Positions 36,493 through 43,708 of a stretch of 43,708 bases of DNA are shown here, one piece after another. Position numbers and translations under genes: made by a program. The notes under the pieces were generated by a model that was not told where the DNA came from, made no database searches, and saw only the letters and a program-made list of their open reading frames with translations. Within the stretch, counting starts at the first letter, position 1; every line of letters begins with the position of its first letter. Source of the DNA: Streptomyces himastatinicus ATCC 53653 (GTDB lineage Bacteria; Actinomycetota; Actinomycetes; Streptomycetales; Streptomycetaceae); assembly GCF_000158915.1 (NCBI RefSeq), contig NZ_GG657754.1:3294209-3337916 (forward strand), in the 5' to 3' direction.

Positions 36493-37077
36493 CTAGCGCT
36501 TCCTGGCGGTGGTCTTCTTGGCGGGGGCCTTGCGCGCGGTGGTCTTGCGCGCCGGGGCCTTCTTGGCGGCGGCCTTCTTGGCGGTCGTCTTCTTCGCCGG
36601 AGCAGCCTTCTTGGCCGTGGCCTTCTTCGCGGGCGCCTTCTTCGCGGCCGCCTTCTTCGCGGTGGTCTTCTTGGCGGCCGCCTTCTTCGCCGGAGCAGCC
36701 TTCTTGGCGGTGGCCTTCTTGGCCGCGGCCTTCTTCGCGGCGACCTGGAGGCTGCCCTTGGGGGCCTTCTTCACGGCCACCTCGCCGCCTCGCGGCAGCT
36801 TCTTCGAACCGCTCACCAGGTCCTTGAAGCCCTGACCCGCGCGGAAACGGGGCACCGAGGTCTTCTTGACCCGGACCCGCTCCCCGGTCTGCGGGTTACG
36901 GGCGTACCGGGCAGGCCGTTCCACCTTCTCGAACGAGCCGAAACCGGTGACCGAAACTCGATCCCCGCCGACCACTGCACGGACGATGGCATCCAGTACC
37001 GCGTCGACCGCCTCGGCGGCCTGCTGTCGTCCGCCGACCTTGTCGGCAATCGCTTCTACGAGCTGCGCCTTGTTCAC
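36493..37077 (-). CDS. hupS: Two-domain HU nucleoid protein with histone H1-like tail (HupS)
   Basis: 194 residues. Residues 1-95 are a standard HU fold ([32 protein letters not shown]...[26 protein letters not shown]). Residues about 100-194 are a Lys/Ala-rich tail of [10 protein letters not shown] and TAKKA units. It is the sporulation-associated HU of Streptomyces (HupS), which compacts spore nucleoids; Lsr2-type proteins are different. The GTG at 37075-37077 follows GGGGAA. The upstream region at 37100-37180 is A/T-rich, with GGTATATAT at about 37140, and likely holds the promoter. Confidence 0.95.
   Translation of the reverse strand: MNKAQLVEAIADKVGGRQQAAEAVDAVLDAIVRAVVGGDRVSVTGFGSFEKVERPARYARNPQTGERVRVKKTSVPRFRAGQGFKDLVSGSKKLPRGGEVAVKKAPKGSLQVAAKKAAAKKATAKKAAPAKKAAAKKTTAKKAAAKKAPAKKATAKKAAPAKKTTAKKAAAKKAPARKTTARKAPAKKTTARKR
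36495..36780 (-). repeat. Degenerate Lys/Ala coding repeats in the hupS tail
   Basis: Repeated 9-15 base units (GCCAAGAAGGC-type) encode AKKAA/APAKK/TAKKA. The order of units suggests duplication of a block near [21 protein letters not shown]. Length is expected to vary between strains. Confidence 0.85.
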
Positions 37078-37202
37078 GTCTTCCCCTTCGGAGACATTGC
37101 CGGAACGAATGTGTTCAAGCTTTTTCGCACGTTAGGCAGATATATACCGCAAATCAAACACGAAACGGGCTAATCACCCTTGTGCCGCAACGCACTCGGT
37201 CG

Positions 37203-37448
37203 TCACGGACTTCGGTCGGAGTCGGGATCTTCGGGGAAACGCCCCTCGTCGAGGTCGTTCATCAACCGCTCCAGACGCCTTGCCGCGTCTGCGAGATCGT
37301 GTTTTGACGCTGCCGTGATCACCAGCAGCTTCCGGGACAGCGCCATCCGTACGCCCTCCGGGACTTGCAGTGTGCGCACCCTTGTGTGCGCTTCCTTGAG
37401 CCGGGCGGCGACAAGACCGTAGAGCTCGAGTTGGCCGTCGCGTTCCAT
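37203..37448 (-). CDS. Conserved small actinobacterial protein of 81 residues
   Basis: MERDGQLELYGLVAARLKEA, then HTRVRTLQVPEGVRMALSRK and LLVITAASKHDLADAARRLE, ending RFPEDPDSDRSP. It is largely helical and conserved at this place next to hupS and leuD in Streptomyces as I remember; no function is known to me. The ATG at 37446-37448 has no ribosome site, but CACAAT ends six bases before it, so a leaderless transcript is plausible. The frame stays open upstream to 37709 across the leuD end, which is a shadow. Confidence 0.8.
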   Translation of the reverse strand: MERDGQLELYGLVAARLKEAHTRVRTLQVPEGVRMALSRKLLVITAASKHDLADAARRLERLMNDLDEGRFPEDPDSDRSP

Positions 37449-37502
37449 GCACTGATTGTGCCATCTGAGGCGAGTTGTCGCTTCACGGGGCCTCAACATG
37501 AC

Positions 37503-37536
37503 GATGCGCCGCCAGTCCGAGGACTGGCGGCGCATC
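37503..37536 (-). terminator. Terminator after leuCD
   Basis: GATGCGCCGCCAGTCC (37503-37518) pairs perfectly with 37521-37536, with only GA between (an effective loop of 4-6 bases). It lies 37 bases past the leuD stop. Confidence 0.85.
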
Positions 37537-37572
37537 ATGTCAAACCTGCTCTGTGCAGGGGAAACCGGGGGT

Positions 37573-38166
37573 TCAGACCACCGTCGTGCTGGGCTTGAAG
37601 GAGGGGCGACGACCCTCGTACGCGACGATGTCGGCCTCCTCCCTGAGGGTGAGACTGATGTCGTCCAGCCCCTCCAGGAGTCGCCACCGGGCGTTCTCGT
37701 CAAGCTCAAAATCAGCCGTGATTCCCTCGGCTCGAACCTGACGGTCGACGAGGTCCACGGTGACCTCCGCGGCGGGGTCCGCCTCGACCAGCTTCCACAG
37801 CCGGTCCACGGTCTCCTGCGGCAGGACGACGGTCAGCAACCCGTTCTTGAGGGAGTTGCCGCGGAAGATGTCGGCGAAGCGCGAGGAGATCACGGCCTTG
37901 AAGCCGTAGTTCTGGAGTGCCCATACCGCGTGCTCGCGCGAGGAGCCGGTGCCGAAGTCGGGGCCGGCCACCAGAACCGTCCCGCCCTTGTGCTCGGACC
38001 GGTTGAGCACGAACTCCGGGTCCTTGCGCCAGGCCTCGAACAGCCCGTCCTCGAAACCGTCGCGGGTGACCTTCTTGAGCCAGTGCGCCGGGATGATCTG
38101 GTCCGTGTCGACGTTGCTGCGGCGCAGCGGAACGGCCCGGCCGGTGTGCGTGGTGAATGCTTCCAT
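37573..38166 (-). CDS. leuD: 3-isopropylmalate dehydratase small subunit
   Basis: A 197-residue swivelling domain of isopropylmalate isomerase. It starts [33 protein letters not shown] (the substrate-recognition DTDQIIP) and contains [41 protein letters not shown]. It acts with LeuC in leucine synthesis. The ATG at 38164-38166 lies six bases after leuC, so the subunits are co-translated. A terminator follows. Confidence 0.97.
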   Translation of the reverse strand: MEAFTTHTGRAVPLRRSNVDTDQIIPAHWLKKVTRDGFEDGLFEAWRKDPEFVLNRSEHKGGTVLVAGPDFGTGSSREHAVWALQNYGFKAVISSRFADIFRGNSLKNGLLTVVLPQETVDRLWKLVEADPAAEVTVDLVDRQVRAEGITADFELDENARWRLLEGLDDISLTLREEADIVAYEGRRPSFKPSTTVV

Positions 38167-38172
38167 GGCTGC

Positions 38173-39605
38173 TCAGACCCCCACGGGAACGGTGACGTCG
38201 GCGTCGGACAGGTCGGCGGGCGAGGCCAGGTGGCCGAGCACCGCGGTGGCGGCGGCCACCTGCGGCGAGACCAGGTGGGTACGGCCGCCCTTGCCCTGCC
38301 TGCCCTCGAAGTTGCGGTTGGAGGTGGACGCCGAGCGCTCACCGGGCGCGAGCTGGTCGGGGTTCATGCCCAGACACATCGAGCAGCCCGCGTGCCGCCA
38401 CTCGGCGCCGGCCTGGGTGAACACCTTGTCCAGCCCCTCCTCCACGGCCTGGAGCGCGACCCGCACCGAACCGGGGACCACCAGCATCCGCACCCCGTCG
38501 GCCACCGAACGGCCGTACAGGATCGAGGCGGCGGAGCGCAGGTCCTCGATGCGGCCGTTGGTGCAGGAACCGACGAAGACGGTGTCCACCTTGATTTCGC
38601 GCAGCGGCTGACCCGGCCGTCAGACCCATGTACTCCAGGGCCTTCTCGGCGGGCGTACTTCTCGCTGGCGTCCTCGAACGTGGACGGGTCCGGCACCGAC
38701 TCCGACAGCGGCGCGCCCTGACCGGGGTTGGTGCCCCAGGTGACGAACGGGGCCAGCTCGGAGGCGTCGATGACGACCTCGCGGTCGAACACCGCGTCGT
38801 CGTCGCTGCGCAGCGTGCGCCAGTACTCGACGGCCGCGTCCCAGTCCTCGCCCTGCGGGGCGTGCGGGCGGCCCTGGAGGTACGCGAAGGTGGTCTCGTC
38901 CGGGGCGATCATGCCTGCCCGGGCGCCCGCCTCGATGGACATGTTGCACACGGTCATCCGGGCCTCCATCGAGAGCTTCTCGATGGCCTCGCCACGGTAC
39001 TCGATCACGAAGCCCTGGCCGCCGCCGGTGCCGATGCGGGCGATGATCGCCAGGATCAGGTCCTTGGCGGTGACGGTCTCGGGCAGCTCGCCCTCGACGG
39101 TGACGGCCATGGTCTTGAACGGCGCGAGCGGCAGCGTCTGGGTGGCCAGCACGTGCTCGACCTGGCTGGTGCCGATGCCGAACGCGAGCGCGCCGAAGGC
39201 GCCGTGGGTGGAGGTGTGGCTGTCACCGCAGACGACGGTGGTGCCGGGCTGGGTCAGTCCCAGCTGCGGTCCCACTACGTGGACAACGCCCTGCTCGACG
39301 TCACCGAGCGGGTGCAGACGCACCCCGAACTCCGCGCAGTTCTTGCGCAGCGTCTCCAACTGGGTGCGGGAGACGGGGTCCGCGATCGGCTTGTCGATGT
39401 CGAGGGTCGGGGTGTTGTGATCCTCGGTCGCGATGGTGAGATCGGTACGACGCACCTGGCGTCCGGCCTTGCGGAGGCCGTCGAACGCCTGCGGGCTGGT
39501 CACCTCGTGCAGCAGGTGCAGATCGATGAAGAGGAGGTCCGGCTCGCCATCGGCGTGCCGGACGACATGGTCGTCCCAGACCTTCTCCGCGAGTGTCCGT
39601 CCCAT
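38173..39605 (-). CDS. leuC: 3-isopropylmalate dehydratase large subunit, with two apparent single-base insertions
   Basis: About 476 residues after correction; an aconitase-family [4Fe-4S] enzyme. It starts [15 protein letters not shown] and has [36 protein letters not shown] (first cluster Cys), [20 protein letters not shown] and [13 protein letters not shown] (the other cluster Cys). The frame breaks twice within 40 bases: an extra C within coding GCCCGCC (38651-38653) and an extra G within coding CCGGGTC (38612-38614). Removing both gives [20 protein letters not shown] and then [14 protein letters not shown]. Prototrophic streptomycetes need this enzyme, so sequence error is likely. The ATG at 39603-39605 has GGAGG seven bases upstream. 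Confidence 0.95.
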
Positions 39606-39700
39606 CGCTTTCCCTCCGGCCGGCCACTTCGCCGGCCCAACTCGTGTCGAGTGCGTGCCCTGGCCTGCGGGCCCGCCACTTACCAGAGTGGCGGGTATCC
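39606..39700 (-). promoter_or_regulatory. leuC leader with three hairpins
   Basis: On the leuC strand the leader can form CCCGCCACT/AGTGGCGGG (39672-39695, loop of six), ACTCG/CGAGT (around 39640-39655) and GGCCGGC/GCCGGCC (39618-39637), the last directly against the GGAGG ribosome site. I see no Leu-rich leader peptide and no T-box. It may be a translational or attenuation element; the folding is inferred by eye. Confidence 0.4.
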
Positions 39701-39713
39701 CGAAAAATTGAAC

Positions 39714-39748
39714 TTGCGTTTCACACTGTGAGACGCGAGTATCGTTTC
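39714..39748 (+). promoter_or_regulatory. ndgR promoter and IclR-type operator shared with leuC
   Basis: GCGTTTCACA-C-TGTGAGACGC (39716-39736) is a 21-bp palindrome with one mismatch, in the leuC/ndgR intergenic region. NdgR/AreB orthologues are known to bind this region. TTGCGT (39714-39719) and GAGTAT (39737-39742), spaced 17 bases, would start transcription at or near the ndgR ATG, with the operator filling the spacer. Confidence 0.7.
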
Positions 39749-40465
39749 ATGGACAACTCTAGCGGCGTCGGCGTTCTCGACAAGGCGGCTCTGGTATTGA
39801 GCGCTCTGGAGTCCGGTCCGGCCACCCTCGCGGGGCTGGTCGGGGCCACCGGTCTCGCGCGCCCCACGGCGCACCGACTCGCGGTAGCACTCGAGCACCA
39901 CCGGATGGTGGCGCGCGATATGCAAGGCCGCTTCATTCTGGGCCCGCGCCTGGCCGAGCTGGCCGCGGCGGCGGGCGAGGACCGGCTGCTCGCGACGGCC
40001 GGGCCGGTCCTCACCCACCTCAGGGACGTGACCGGGGAGAGCGCACAGCTCTACCGGCGCCAGGGCGATATGCGCATCTGTGTCGCGGCGGCCGAGCGGC
40101 TGTCCGGACTGCGGGACACCGTGCCGGTCGGCTCCACCCTCCCCATGAAGGCGGGCTCGGCGGCCCAGATCCTGATGGCCTGGGAGGAGCCGGAGCGGCT
40201 GCACCGGGGCCTCCAGGGCGCCCGCTTCACCGCGACGGCGCTCTCCGGCGTACGGCGGCGGGGCTGGGCCCAGTCGATCGGCGAGCGGGAGCCGGGCGTC
40301 GCGTCCGTGTCCGCCCCGGTGCGCGGCCCGTCCAACCGTGTGGTCGCCTCCGTCTCGGTCTCCGGACCGATCGAGCGGCTGACCCGCCACCCGGGCCGTA
40401 TGCACGCCCAGGCCGTCATCGACGCGGCCGCACGCCTCTCCGACGCCCTGCGCCGGGGAAATTGA
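39749..40465 (+). CDS. ndgR: IclR-family regulator NdgR (AreB)
   Basis: A 238-residue regulator. The N-terminal winged helix-turn-helix is MDNSSGVGVLDKAALVLSALESGPATLAGLVGATGLARPTAHRLAVALEHHRMV. The C-terminal effector domain includes GESAQLYRRQGDMRICVAAAERLSGLRDTVPVGSTLPMKAGSAAQILMAW. It is nearly identical to the NdgR/AreB proteins of other streptomycetes, which control leucine and other amino-acid genes, methionine/thiol stress and antibiotic production. The ATG at 39749 has no ribosome site; a -10-like GAGTAT ends six bases before it, suggesting leaderless translation. It is divergent from leuCD, a conserved arrangement. Confidence 0.96.
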   Translation: MDNSSGVGVLDKAALVLSALESGPATLAGLVGATGLARPTAHRLAVALEHHRMVARDMQGRFILGPRLAELAAAAGEDRLLATAGPVLTHLRDVTGESAQLYRRQGDMRICVAAAERLSGLRDTVPVGSTLPMKAGSAAQILMAWEEPERLHRGLQGARFTATALSGVRRRGWAQSIGEREPGVASVSAPVRGPSNRVVASVSVSGPIERLTRHPGRMHAQAVIDAAARLSDALRRGN

Positions 40466-40476
40466 TCACGGCGTTA

Positions 40477-40500
40477 CGGCGCCCGGCTCCCCCGGCGCCG
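40477..40500. terminator. Hairpin between convergent ndgR and DUF4188 genes
   Basis: CGGCGCC (40477-40483) and GGCGCCG (40494-40500) around a ten-base loop that can pair further. It lies between stops at 40465 and 40506. Confidence 0.6.
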
Positions 40501-40505
40501 CTCCC

Positions 40506-40997
40506 CTACGCACCCTTCAGCGACAGCCGGTCGGCCGCGCGATCACCGCGGCGGCCGACCGGAACGACCCCGGTGGCCTTGCCAAGGCCGAACGCCGGCA
40601 TGTCGCAGTAGATCGCCTCGTGCGCACCGGCCGGTACGGCGTACGTCTCGTGCCAGATGCCGACCCTCCCCCGCCCCTCCCGGGCCCGCCGGTTGAACGC
40701 GGCCCACGCCGGGCGGTGCTCCTTGTCCTGCGCCGAGGCGTACGCCAGGAGCTTCTCGTGCGAGTCCCAGTACTGGACGACGTACAGCACCCGCGGCGGG
40801 CCGACCAGCAGCTGGTAGCCCAGCAGCCCGCTCTCCTTGTCCCGCGACAGCTCGCGCAGCATCCGCGGCATGGCCTTGAACACCGGCAGCCAGCTGCGCA
40901 GCGCGCGGAAGCGGTTGACGCGCATCCCGATGAGGAAGACGGTCACCTCCCCCGTCCCCTCGGCGGTCATACGGCCTTCGATCACATCGGCACCCAT
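40506..40997 (-). CDS. DUF4188 domain protein (monooxygenase-like fold)
   Basis: A 163-residue protein with the DUF4188 pattern: VTVFLIGMRVNRFRALRSWLPVFKAMPRMLREL, LGYQLLVGPPRVLYVVQYWDSHEKLLAYA, HRPAWAAFNRR, and VGIWHETYAVPAGAHEAIYCDMPAFGLGKATGVVPVG. The domain looks like a dimeric alpha/beta barrel related to antibiotic-biosynthesis monooxygenases; no reaction is established as far as I know. The ATG at 40995-40997 follows GAGGGG. It is divergent from a MerR regulator and shares with it a 100-base region full of GGATAG repeats, so it is probably that regulator's target. Confidence 0.9.
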   Translation of the reverse strand: MGADVIEGRMTAEGTGEVTVFLIGMRVNRFRALRSWLPVFKAMPRMLRELSRDKESGLLGYQLLVGPPRVLYVVQYWDSHEKLLAYASAQDKEHRPAWAAFNRRAREGRGRVGIWHETYAVPAGAHEAIYCDMPAFGLGKATGVVPVGRRGDRAADRLSLKGA

Positions 40998-41029
40998 GGT
41001 GATCCCCTCGTTCCGACGTCACGGCATAC

Positions 41030-41062
41030 TGGATAGTGAAGCTATCCAATGATTGGATAGTG
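41030..41062. promoter_or_regulatory. Operator cluster between DUF4188 and merR-family gene
   Basis: CTATCCAAT-G-ATTGGATAG (41042-41060) is a perfect 19-bp palindrome. A further GGATAG at 41031-41036 forms a second inverted repeat with CTATCC (41042-41047), and TGGATAGTG occurs twice as a direct repeat (41030-41038, 41054-41062). It sits in the divergent promoter region, the expected place for the MerR dimer to act on both genes. Confidence 0.75.
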
Positions 41063-41098
41063 GCACTCTCCACACGGAAACGCAAGGGAAGGCACGGC

Positions 41099-41743
41099 AT
41101 GCGACTGGCGGAGCTGAGCGAGCGCAGCGGGGTGTCCACCGCGACGATCAAGTACTACCTGCGCGAAGGGCTGCTGCCGCCCGGCGAGCGCCTCACCGCC
41201 ACCAAGGCCGAGTACGGGGAGGAGCATCTGCGCAGGCTGCGGCTGGTGCGGGCACTGATCCAGGTCGGCCGGATGCCGGTGGCCACCGCGCGCGAGGTAC
41301 TGAAGGCCGCCGAGGACGAGTCGCTGAGCCAGCATCTGCGGCTGGGGGCCGCGGTCTGGGCGCTGCCGCACGGCCCCGAACCCCATGAAGACGCCGAGGA
41401 GACGGCCCGGGCCCGGGAGGAGGCGAACGCACTGCTGGACCAGCTCGGCTGGGCCCACGGCCGGGACGCCCGCGAGGACTCCCCCGCCTATCGGATGCTG
41501 GTGGAGGCCATCGCTTCGCTGGCCCGCCTCGGATACCCGCATGACACCGGCCACTTGCTGCCGTACGCCCGGCTGGCGTCCGAACTGGCCGTCCACGAAC
41601 TGGATGTGGTGGAGACGTACGACACGCCCGGCGAGCAGATCGAGGCGTCCGTCGCGCTGACCGTGCTGTACGAGCCGGTGCTGCTGAGCCTGCGGCGGCT
41701 CGCCCAGGCCCAGGAGTCCGGCCGCCGCTTCGACCAGGCGTAA
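41099..41743 (+). CDS. MerR-family transcriptional regulator
   Basis: A 214-residue regulator. The N-terminal MerR winged helix reads MRLAELSERSGVSTATIKYYLREGLLPPGERLTATKAEYGEEHLRRLRLVRALIQVGRMPVATAREVL. The dimerisation helix is short, and a C-terminal domain of about 110 residues (REDSPAYRMLVEAIASLARLGYPHDTGHLLPYARLASELAVHELDVVE) is all-helical, resembling TetR-type ligand pockets rather than a metal-binding loop; no Cys is present. So a small organic ligand is more likely than a metal. GGAAGG lies six bases upstream of the ATG. It probably controls the divergent DUF4188 gene and itself. Confidence 0.92.
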   Translation: MRLAELSERSGVSTATIKYYLREGLLPPGERLTATKAEYGEEHLRRLRLVRALIQVGRMPVATAREVLKAAEDESLSQHLRLGAAVWALPHGPEPHEDAEETARAREEANALLDQLGWAHGRDAREDSPAYRMLVEAIASLARLGYPHDTGHLLPYARLASELAVHELDVVETYDTPGEQIEASVALTVLYEPVLLSLRRLAQAQESGRRFDQA

Positions 41744-41748
41744 TACGA

Positions 41749-41780
41749 AAAGGCCCTCCGCGTCACCGCGGAGGGCCTTT
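41749..41780. terminator. Strong terminator after the MerR gene
   Basis: AAAGGCCCTCCGCG (41749-41762) pairs perfectly with 41767-41780 over TCAC, ending in TTT, five bases past the stop. The right side lies nine bases from the end of the leftward tRNA cluster, so it may also end that transcript. Confidence 0.92.
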
Positions 41781-41788
41781 CCTGTTTG

Positions 41789-41861
41789 TACCCCCGACCG
41801 GATTCGAACCGGCGCTACCGCCTTGAGAGGGCGGCGTGCTAGGCCGCTACACAACGGGGGC
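41789..41861 (-). tRNA. tRNA-Glu (CUC), copy 1
   Basis: 73 bases without encoded CCA. The acceptor GCCCCCG pairs with CGGGGGT (first pair G-U), the anticodon loop is CTCTCAA with anticodon CTC, and the T-arm is CGGTTCGAATCCG. It is identical to the two other Glu copies here. Last gene of the leftward cluster. Confidence 0.97.
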
Positions 41862-41888
41862 CTGAATCAGCACATATCCTGTACTGCG

Positions 41889-41960
41889 CTGGGCTACCAG
41901 GACTCGAACCTAGACTAAATGAACCAGAATCACTCGTGCTGCCAATTACACCATAGCCCA
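41889..41960 (-). tRNA. tRNA-Gln (CUG), copy 1
   Basis: 72 bases. Acceptor TGGGCTA/TAGCCCA, anticodon loop TTCTGGT with anticodon CTG, discriminator G, T-arm GGTTCGAGTCC. The anticodon stem AGTGA/TCATT has one G-U pair, unlike the second Gln copy. Confidence 0.97.
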
Positions 41961-41973
41961 TGGTATAGACCAG

Positions 41974-42046
41974 TACCCCCGACCGGATTCGAACCGGCGC
42001 TACCGCCTTGAGAGGGCGGCGTGCTAGGCCGCTACACAACGGGGGC
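41974..42046 (-). tRNA. tRNA-Glu (CUC), copy 2
   Basis: 73 bases, identical to the copy at 41789-41861. Confidence 0.97.
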
Positions 42047-42077
42047 CCTAGCAATCTCCGTAGCTGCTGGAGATCCG

Positions 42078-42150
42078 TACCCCCGACCGGATTCGAACCG
42101 GCGCTACCGCCTTGAGAGGGCGGCGTGCTAGGCCGCTACACAACGGGGGC
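42078..42150 (-). tRNA. tRNA-Glu (CUC), copy 3
   Basis: 73 bases, identical to the other two Glu genes. Confidence 0.97.
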
Positions 42151-42200
42151 TTGGTCTTGCTTGATCAAGAGATTCACGAAGAAATCGAGAAGATCTCTTG

Positions 42201-42272
42201 CTGGGGTACCAGGACTCGAACCTAGACTAAGTGAACCAGAATCACTCGTGCTGCCAATTACACCATACCCCA
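42201..42272 (-). tRNA. tRNA-Gln (CUG), copy 2
   Basis: 72 bases. The acceptor TGGGGTA/TACCCCA differs from copy 1 at the fifth pair, and the anticodon stem AGTGA/TCACT is fully paired. Anticodon CTG, discriminator G. It is the first tRNA of the cluster in the direction of transcription. Confidence 0.97.
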
Positions 42273-42401
42273 CCAAAACGCCACCCCTGTCGGGGTTTTG
42301 TCTGGGTGTGCGCCCCGGTCCGGCCTTTCGGCCCGCCCGGGCGGCGCAGGAAGAACATTACCCGATGGTGGACGGGCCACCAAAACGGATTGCCGGGCGG
42401 T

Positions 42402-42428
42402 GGCGCCGCGTACCGGGCACGCGGCGCC
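42402..42428 (-). terminator. Terminator after gltX
   Basis: GGCGCCGCGT (42402-42411) pairs perfectly with 42419-42428 around a seven-base loop, twelve bases past the gltX stop. It should separate gltX from the tRNA genes, implying that the tRNAs have their own promoter in 42273-42400, where I could not pick one out. Confidence 0.8.
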
Positions 42429-42439
42429 CCTCCGGTGCG

Positions 42440-43708
42440 TCAGGCCGACGGCGCCGACAGCTTGGCGAGTGCCGCGTCGATGCGGGCCAGGGTGCGCTCG
42501 CGCCCCAGGACCTCCAGGGACTCGAACAGCGGCAGGCCGACCGTGCGGCCGGTCACGGCGACGCGGACCGGGGCCTGCGCCTTGCCCAGCTTGAGACCGT
42601 GCTCCTCACCGGCGGCGAGGACGGCCTCCTTGAGGGGCTCGGCCTTCCATTCCGCCTCAGCGATCTTCGTACGGGCGGTGGCCAGCAGGGCGTCCGCGCC
42701 GGGCTTCATGGCCTTCGTCCACGACGCCTCGTCCTCCACCGGCTCCGCCAGGAAGAGGAAGTCGACGTTGGCGGTGATGTCGGACAGCACCGTCAGCCGG
42801 GTCTGGGCCAGCGGGGCCAGCTCCTCGAAGGCGGCCGCGTCGAAGCGGCCCGGGGACCAGGGTGCGTGCGGGGCCTGGAGCCAGGGGCCACACGCCTCGA
42901 TGAAGGTCTTGACGTCCAGCTGCCGGATGTGGTCCGCGTTGATCGCCTCGGCCTTCTTGAGGTCGAAGCGCGCCGGATTGGCGTTGACACCCGAGATGTC
43001 GAACGCGGCGACCATCTCATCCCGCGAGAAGACGTCCCGGTCGGCCGAGAGCGACCAGCCCAGCAGGGACAGGTAGTTGAGCAGCCCCTCCGGGAGGAAA
43101 CCGCGCTCCCGGTAGAGGTTCAGCGACGCCTGGGGGTCGCGCTTGGACAGCTTCTTGTTGCCCTCGCCCATGACGTACGGGAGATGACCGAAGGCGGGCA
43201 CCTGGCCGCCGCCCACGCCGATCTCGGCGAGCGCGCGGTAGAGCGCGATCTGGCGCGGGGTGGAGGACAGCAGATCCTCACCGCGGAGCACGTGCGTGAT
43301 CTCCATCAGCGCGTCGTCGACGGGGTTGACGAGCGTGTAGAGGGGAGCGCCGTTGGCGCGCACGATGCCGTAGTCCGGAACGTTGTCCGGGGTGAAGGTC
43401 AGCTCGCCACGCACCAGGTCGGTGAAGGTGATCGGCTCGTCGGGCATCCGGAAGCGGACGATCGACGCGCGGCCCTCGGCCTCATACGCCGCGATCTGCT
43501 CGGGGCTGAGCGCCCGGCAGGTGCCGTCGTAACCGGAGGGGCGGCCGGCCTTGCGGGCGGCCTCGCGGCGCTCCTCCAGCTCCTCGGCCGTGCAGTAGCA
43601 GCGGTAGGCATGACCGGCGTCCAGCAGCTTGGCCGCGACGTCGGCGTAGAGGTCCATACGCTCCGACTGGCGGTAGGGCGCGTGCGGGCCGCCGACCTCG
43701 GGGCCCTC
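42440..43708 (-). CDS. gltX: Glutamyl-tRNA synthetase, N terminus beyond the window
   Basis: The C-terminal 422 residues of a class I synthetase. The fragment opens in the family motif GPEVGGPHAPYRQSERMDLY, contains RFRMPDEPITFTDLVRGELTF, the KMSKS-type ATP loop KLSKRDPQASLNLYRERG, and the helical anticodon-binding C-terminal domain. The HIGH motif and about 70-80 N-terminal residues are missing. In actinobacteria lacking GlnRS this enzyme also charges tRNA-Gln with Glu for later amidation by GatCAB, which fits the Glu and Gln tRNA genes directly downstream. Confidence 0.97.
   Translation of the reverse strand, partial: EGPEVGGPHAPYRQSERMDLYADVAAKLLDAGHAYRCYCTAEELEERREAARKAGRPSGYDGTCRALSPEQIAAYEAEGRASIVRFRMPDEPITFTDLVRGELTFTPDNVPDYGIVRANGAPLYTLVNPVDDALMEITHVLRGEDLLSSTPRQIALYRALAEIGVGGGQVPAFGHLPYVMGEGNKKLSKRDPQASLNLYRERGFLPEGLLNYLSLLGWSLSADRDVFSRDEMVAAFDISGVNANPARFDLKKAEAINADHIRQLDVKTFIEACGPWLQAPHAPWSPGRFDAAAFEELAPLAQTRLTVLSDITANVDFLFLAEPVEDEASWTKAMKPGADALLATARTKIAEAEWKAEPLKEAVLAAGEEHGLKLGKAQAPVRVAVTGRTVGLPLFESLEVLGRERTLARIDAALAKLSAPSA

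Noticed and set aside
36495..36780. Tandem repeat as a mobile or satellite element
   Set aside because: It is the Lys/Ala-coding tail of hupS; the repeat is explained by the protein.
41789..42272. Alternating repeats resembling a CRISPR array
   Set aside because: The repeats are complete tRNA-Glu and tRNA-Gln genes with full cloverleafs, not short repeats with spacers.

Overview
The window is a stretch of core chromosome from a Streptomyces or very close relative. GC content is about 72%, coding regions have strong G/C third positions, starts are a mix of ATG, GTG and TTG, and the gene order matches what I remember of the S. coelicolor region from gltX through leuCD, hupS, rnc, smc and ftsY to amtB-glnK-glnD. 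I see no insertion sequence, prophage, CRISPR array, integrase or biosynthetic cluster. The genes are mostly housekeeping genes.

Layout, left to right. (1) 1-2.9 kb: the nitrogen-control operon amtB-glnK-glnD, read leftward, with a good GlnR box upstream. (2) 3-5.7 kb: nsdA and, divergent from it, a primase/polymerase-like protein, closed by a perfect 20-bp terminator. (3) 5.7-13.3 kb: ftsY, a LuxR-type response regulator and sensor kinase with a small secreted protein gene directly upstream, an unrecognised small protein, a luciferase-like oxidoreductase, and the glucose permease glcP with a paired palindromic operator. (4) 13.5-25.1 kb, leftward: smc, a small coiled-coil protein, acylphosphatase, mutM, rnc, rpmF, DUF177, a SepIVA-like DivIVA-domain protein, coaD and rsmD. 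A secreted CAP-domain protein and an HxlR regulator are inserted on the plus strand. (5) 25.2-33.5 kb: recG, a DAK/FakA-like protein, rpmB, thiD, thiL, a single-domain Lrp/AsnC RAM protein and ddl. (6) 33.5-37.5 kb: gpsA, plsC, cofC, a small CSP-like protein, hupS and a conserved small protein. (7) 37.5-43.7 kb: leuD, leuC and the divergent IclR regulator ndgR, a DUF4188 protein divergent from a MerR regulator, then five tRNA genes (3 Glu-CUC, 2 Gln-CUG) behind gltX.

Together these genes cover nitrogen sensing, chromosome organisation (smc, hupS), membrane protein targeting (ftsY), DNA repair (mutM, recG), RNA processing (rnc, rsmD), cofactor supply (coaD, thiD, thiL, cofC), phospholipid and wall synthesis (plsC, gpsA, ddl), leucine synthesis, and Glu/Gln-tRNA charging.

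Three conserved genes (nsdA, smc, leuC) read correctly only after five single-base indels are corrected. These look like sequencing or assembly errors. The best leads are regulatory: the glcP operator pair, the ndgR operator inside a leaderless promoter, the DUF4188/MerR operator cluster, and the secreted-peptide/kinase/regulator trio. I did not find a convincing wholly new system.
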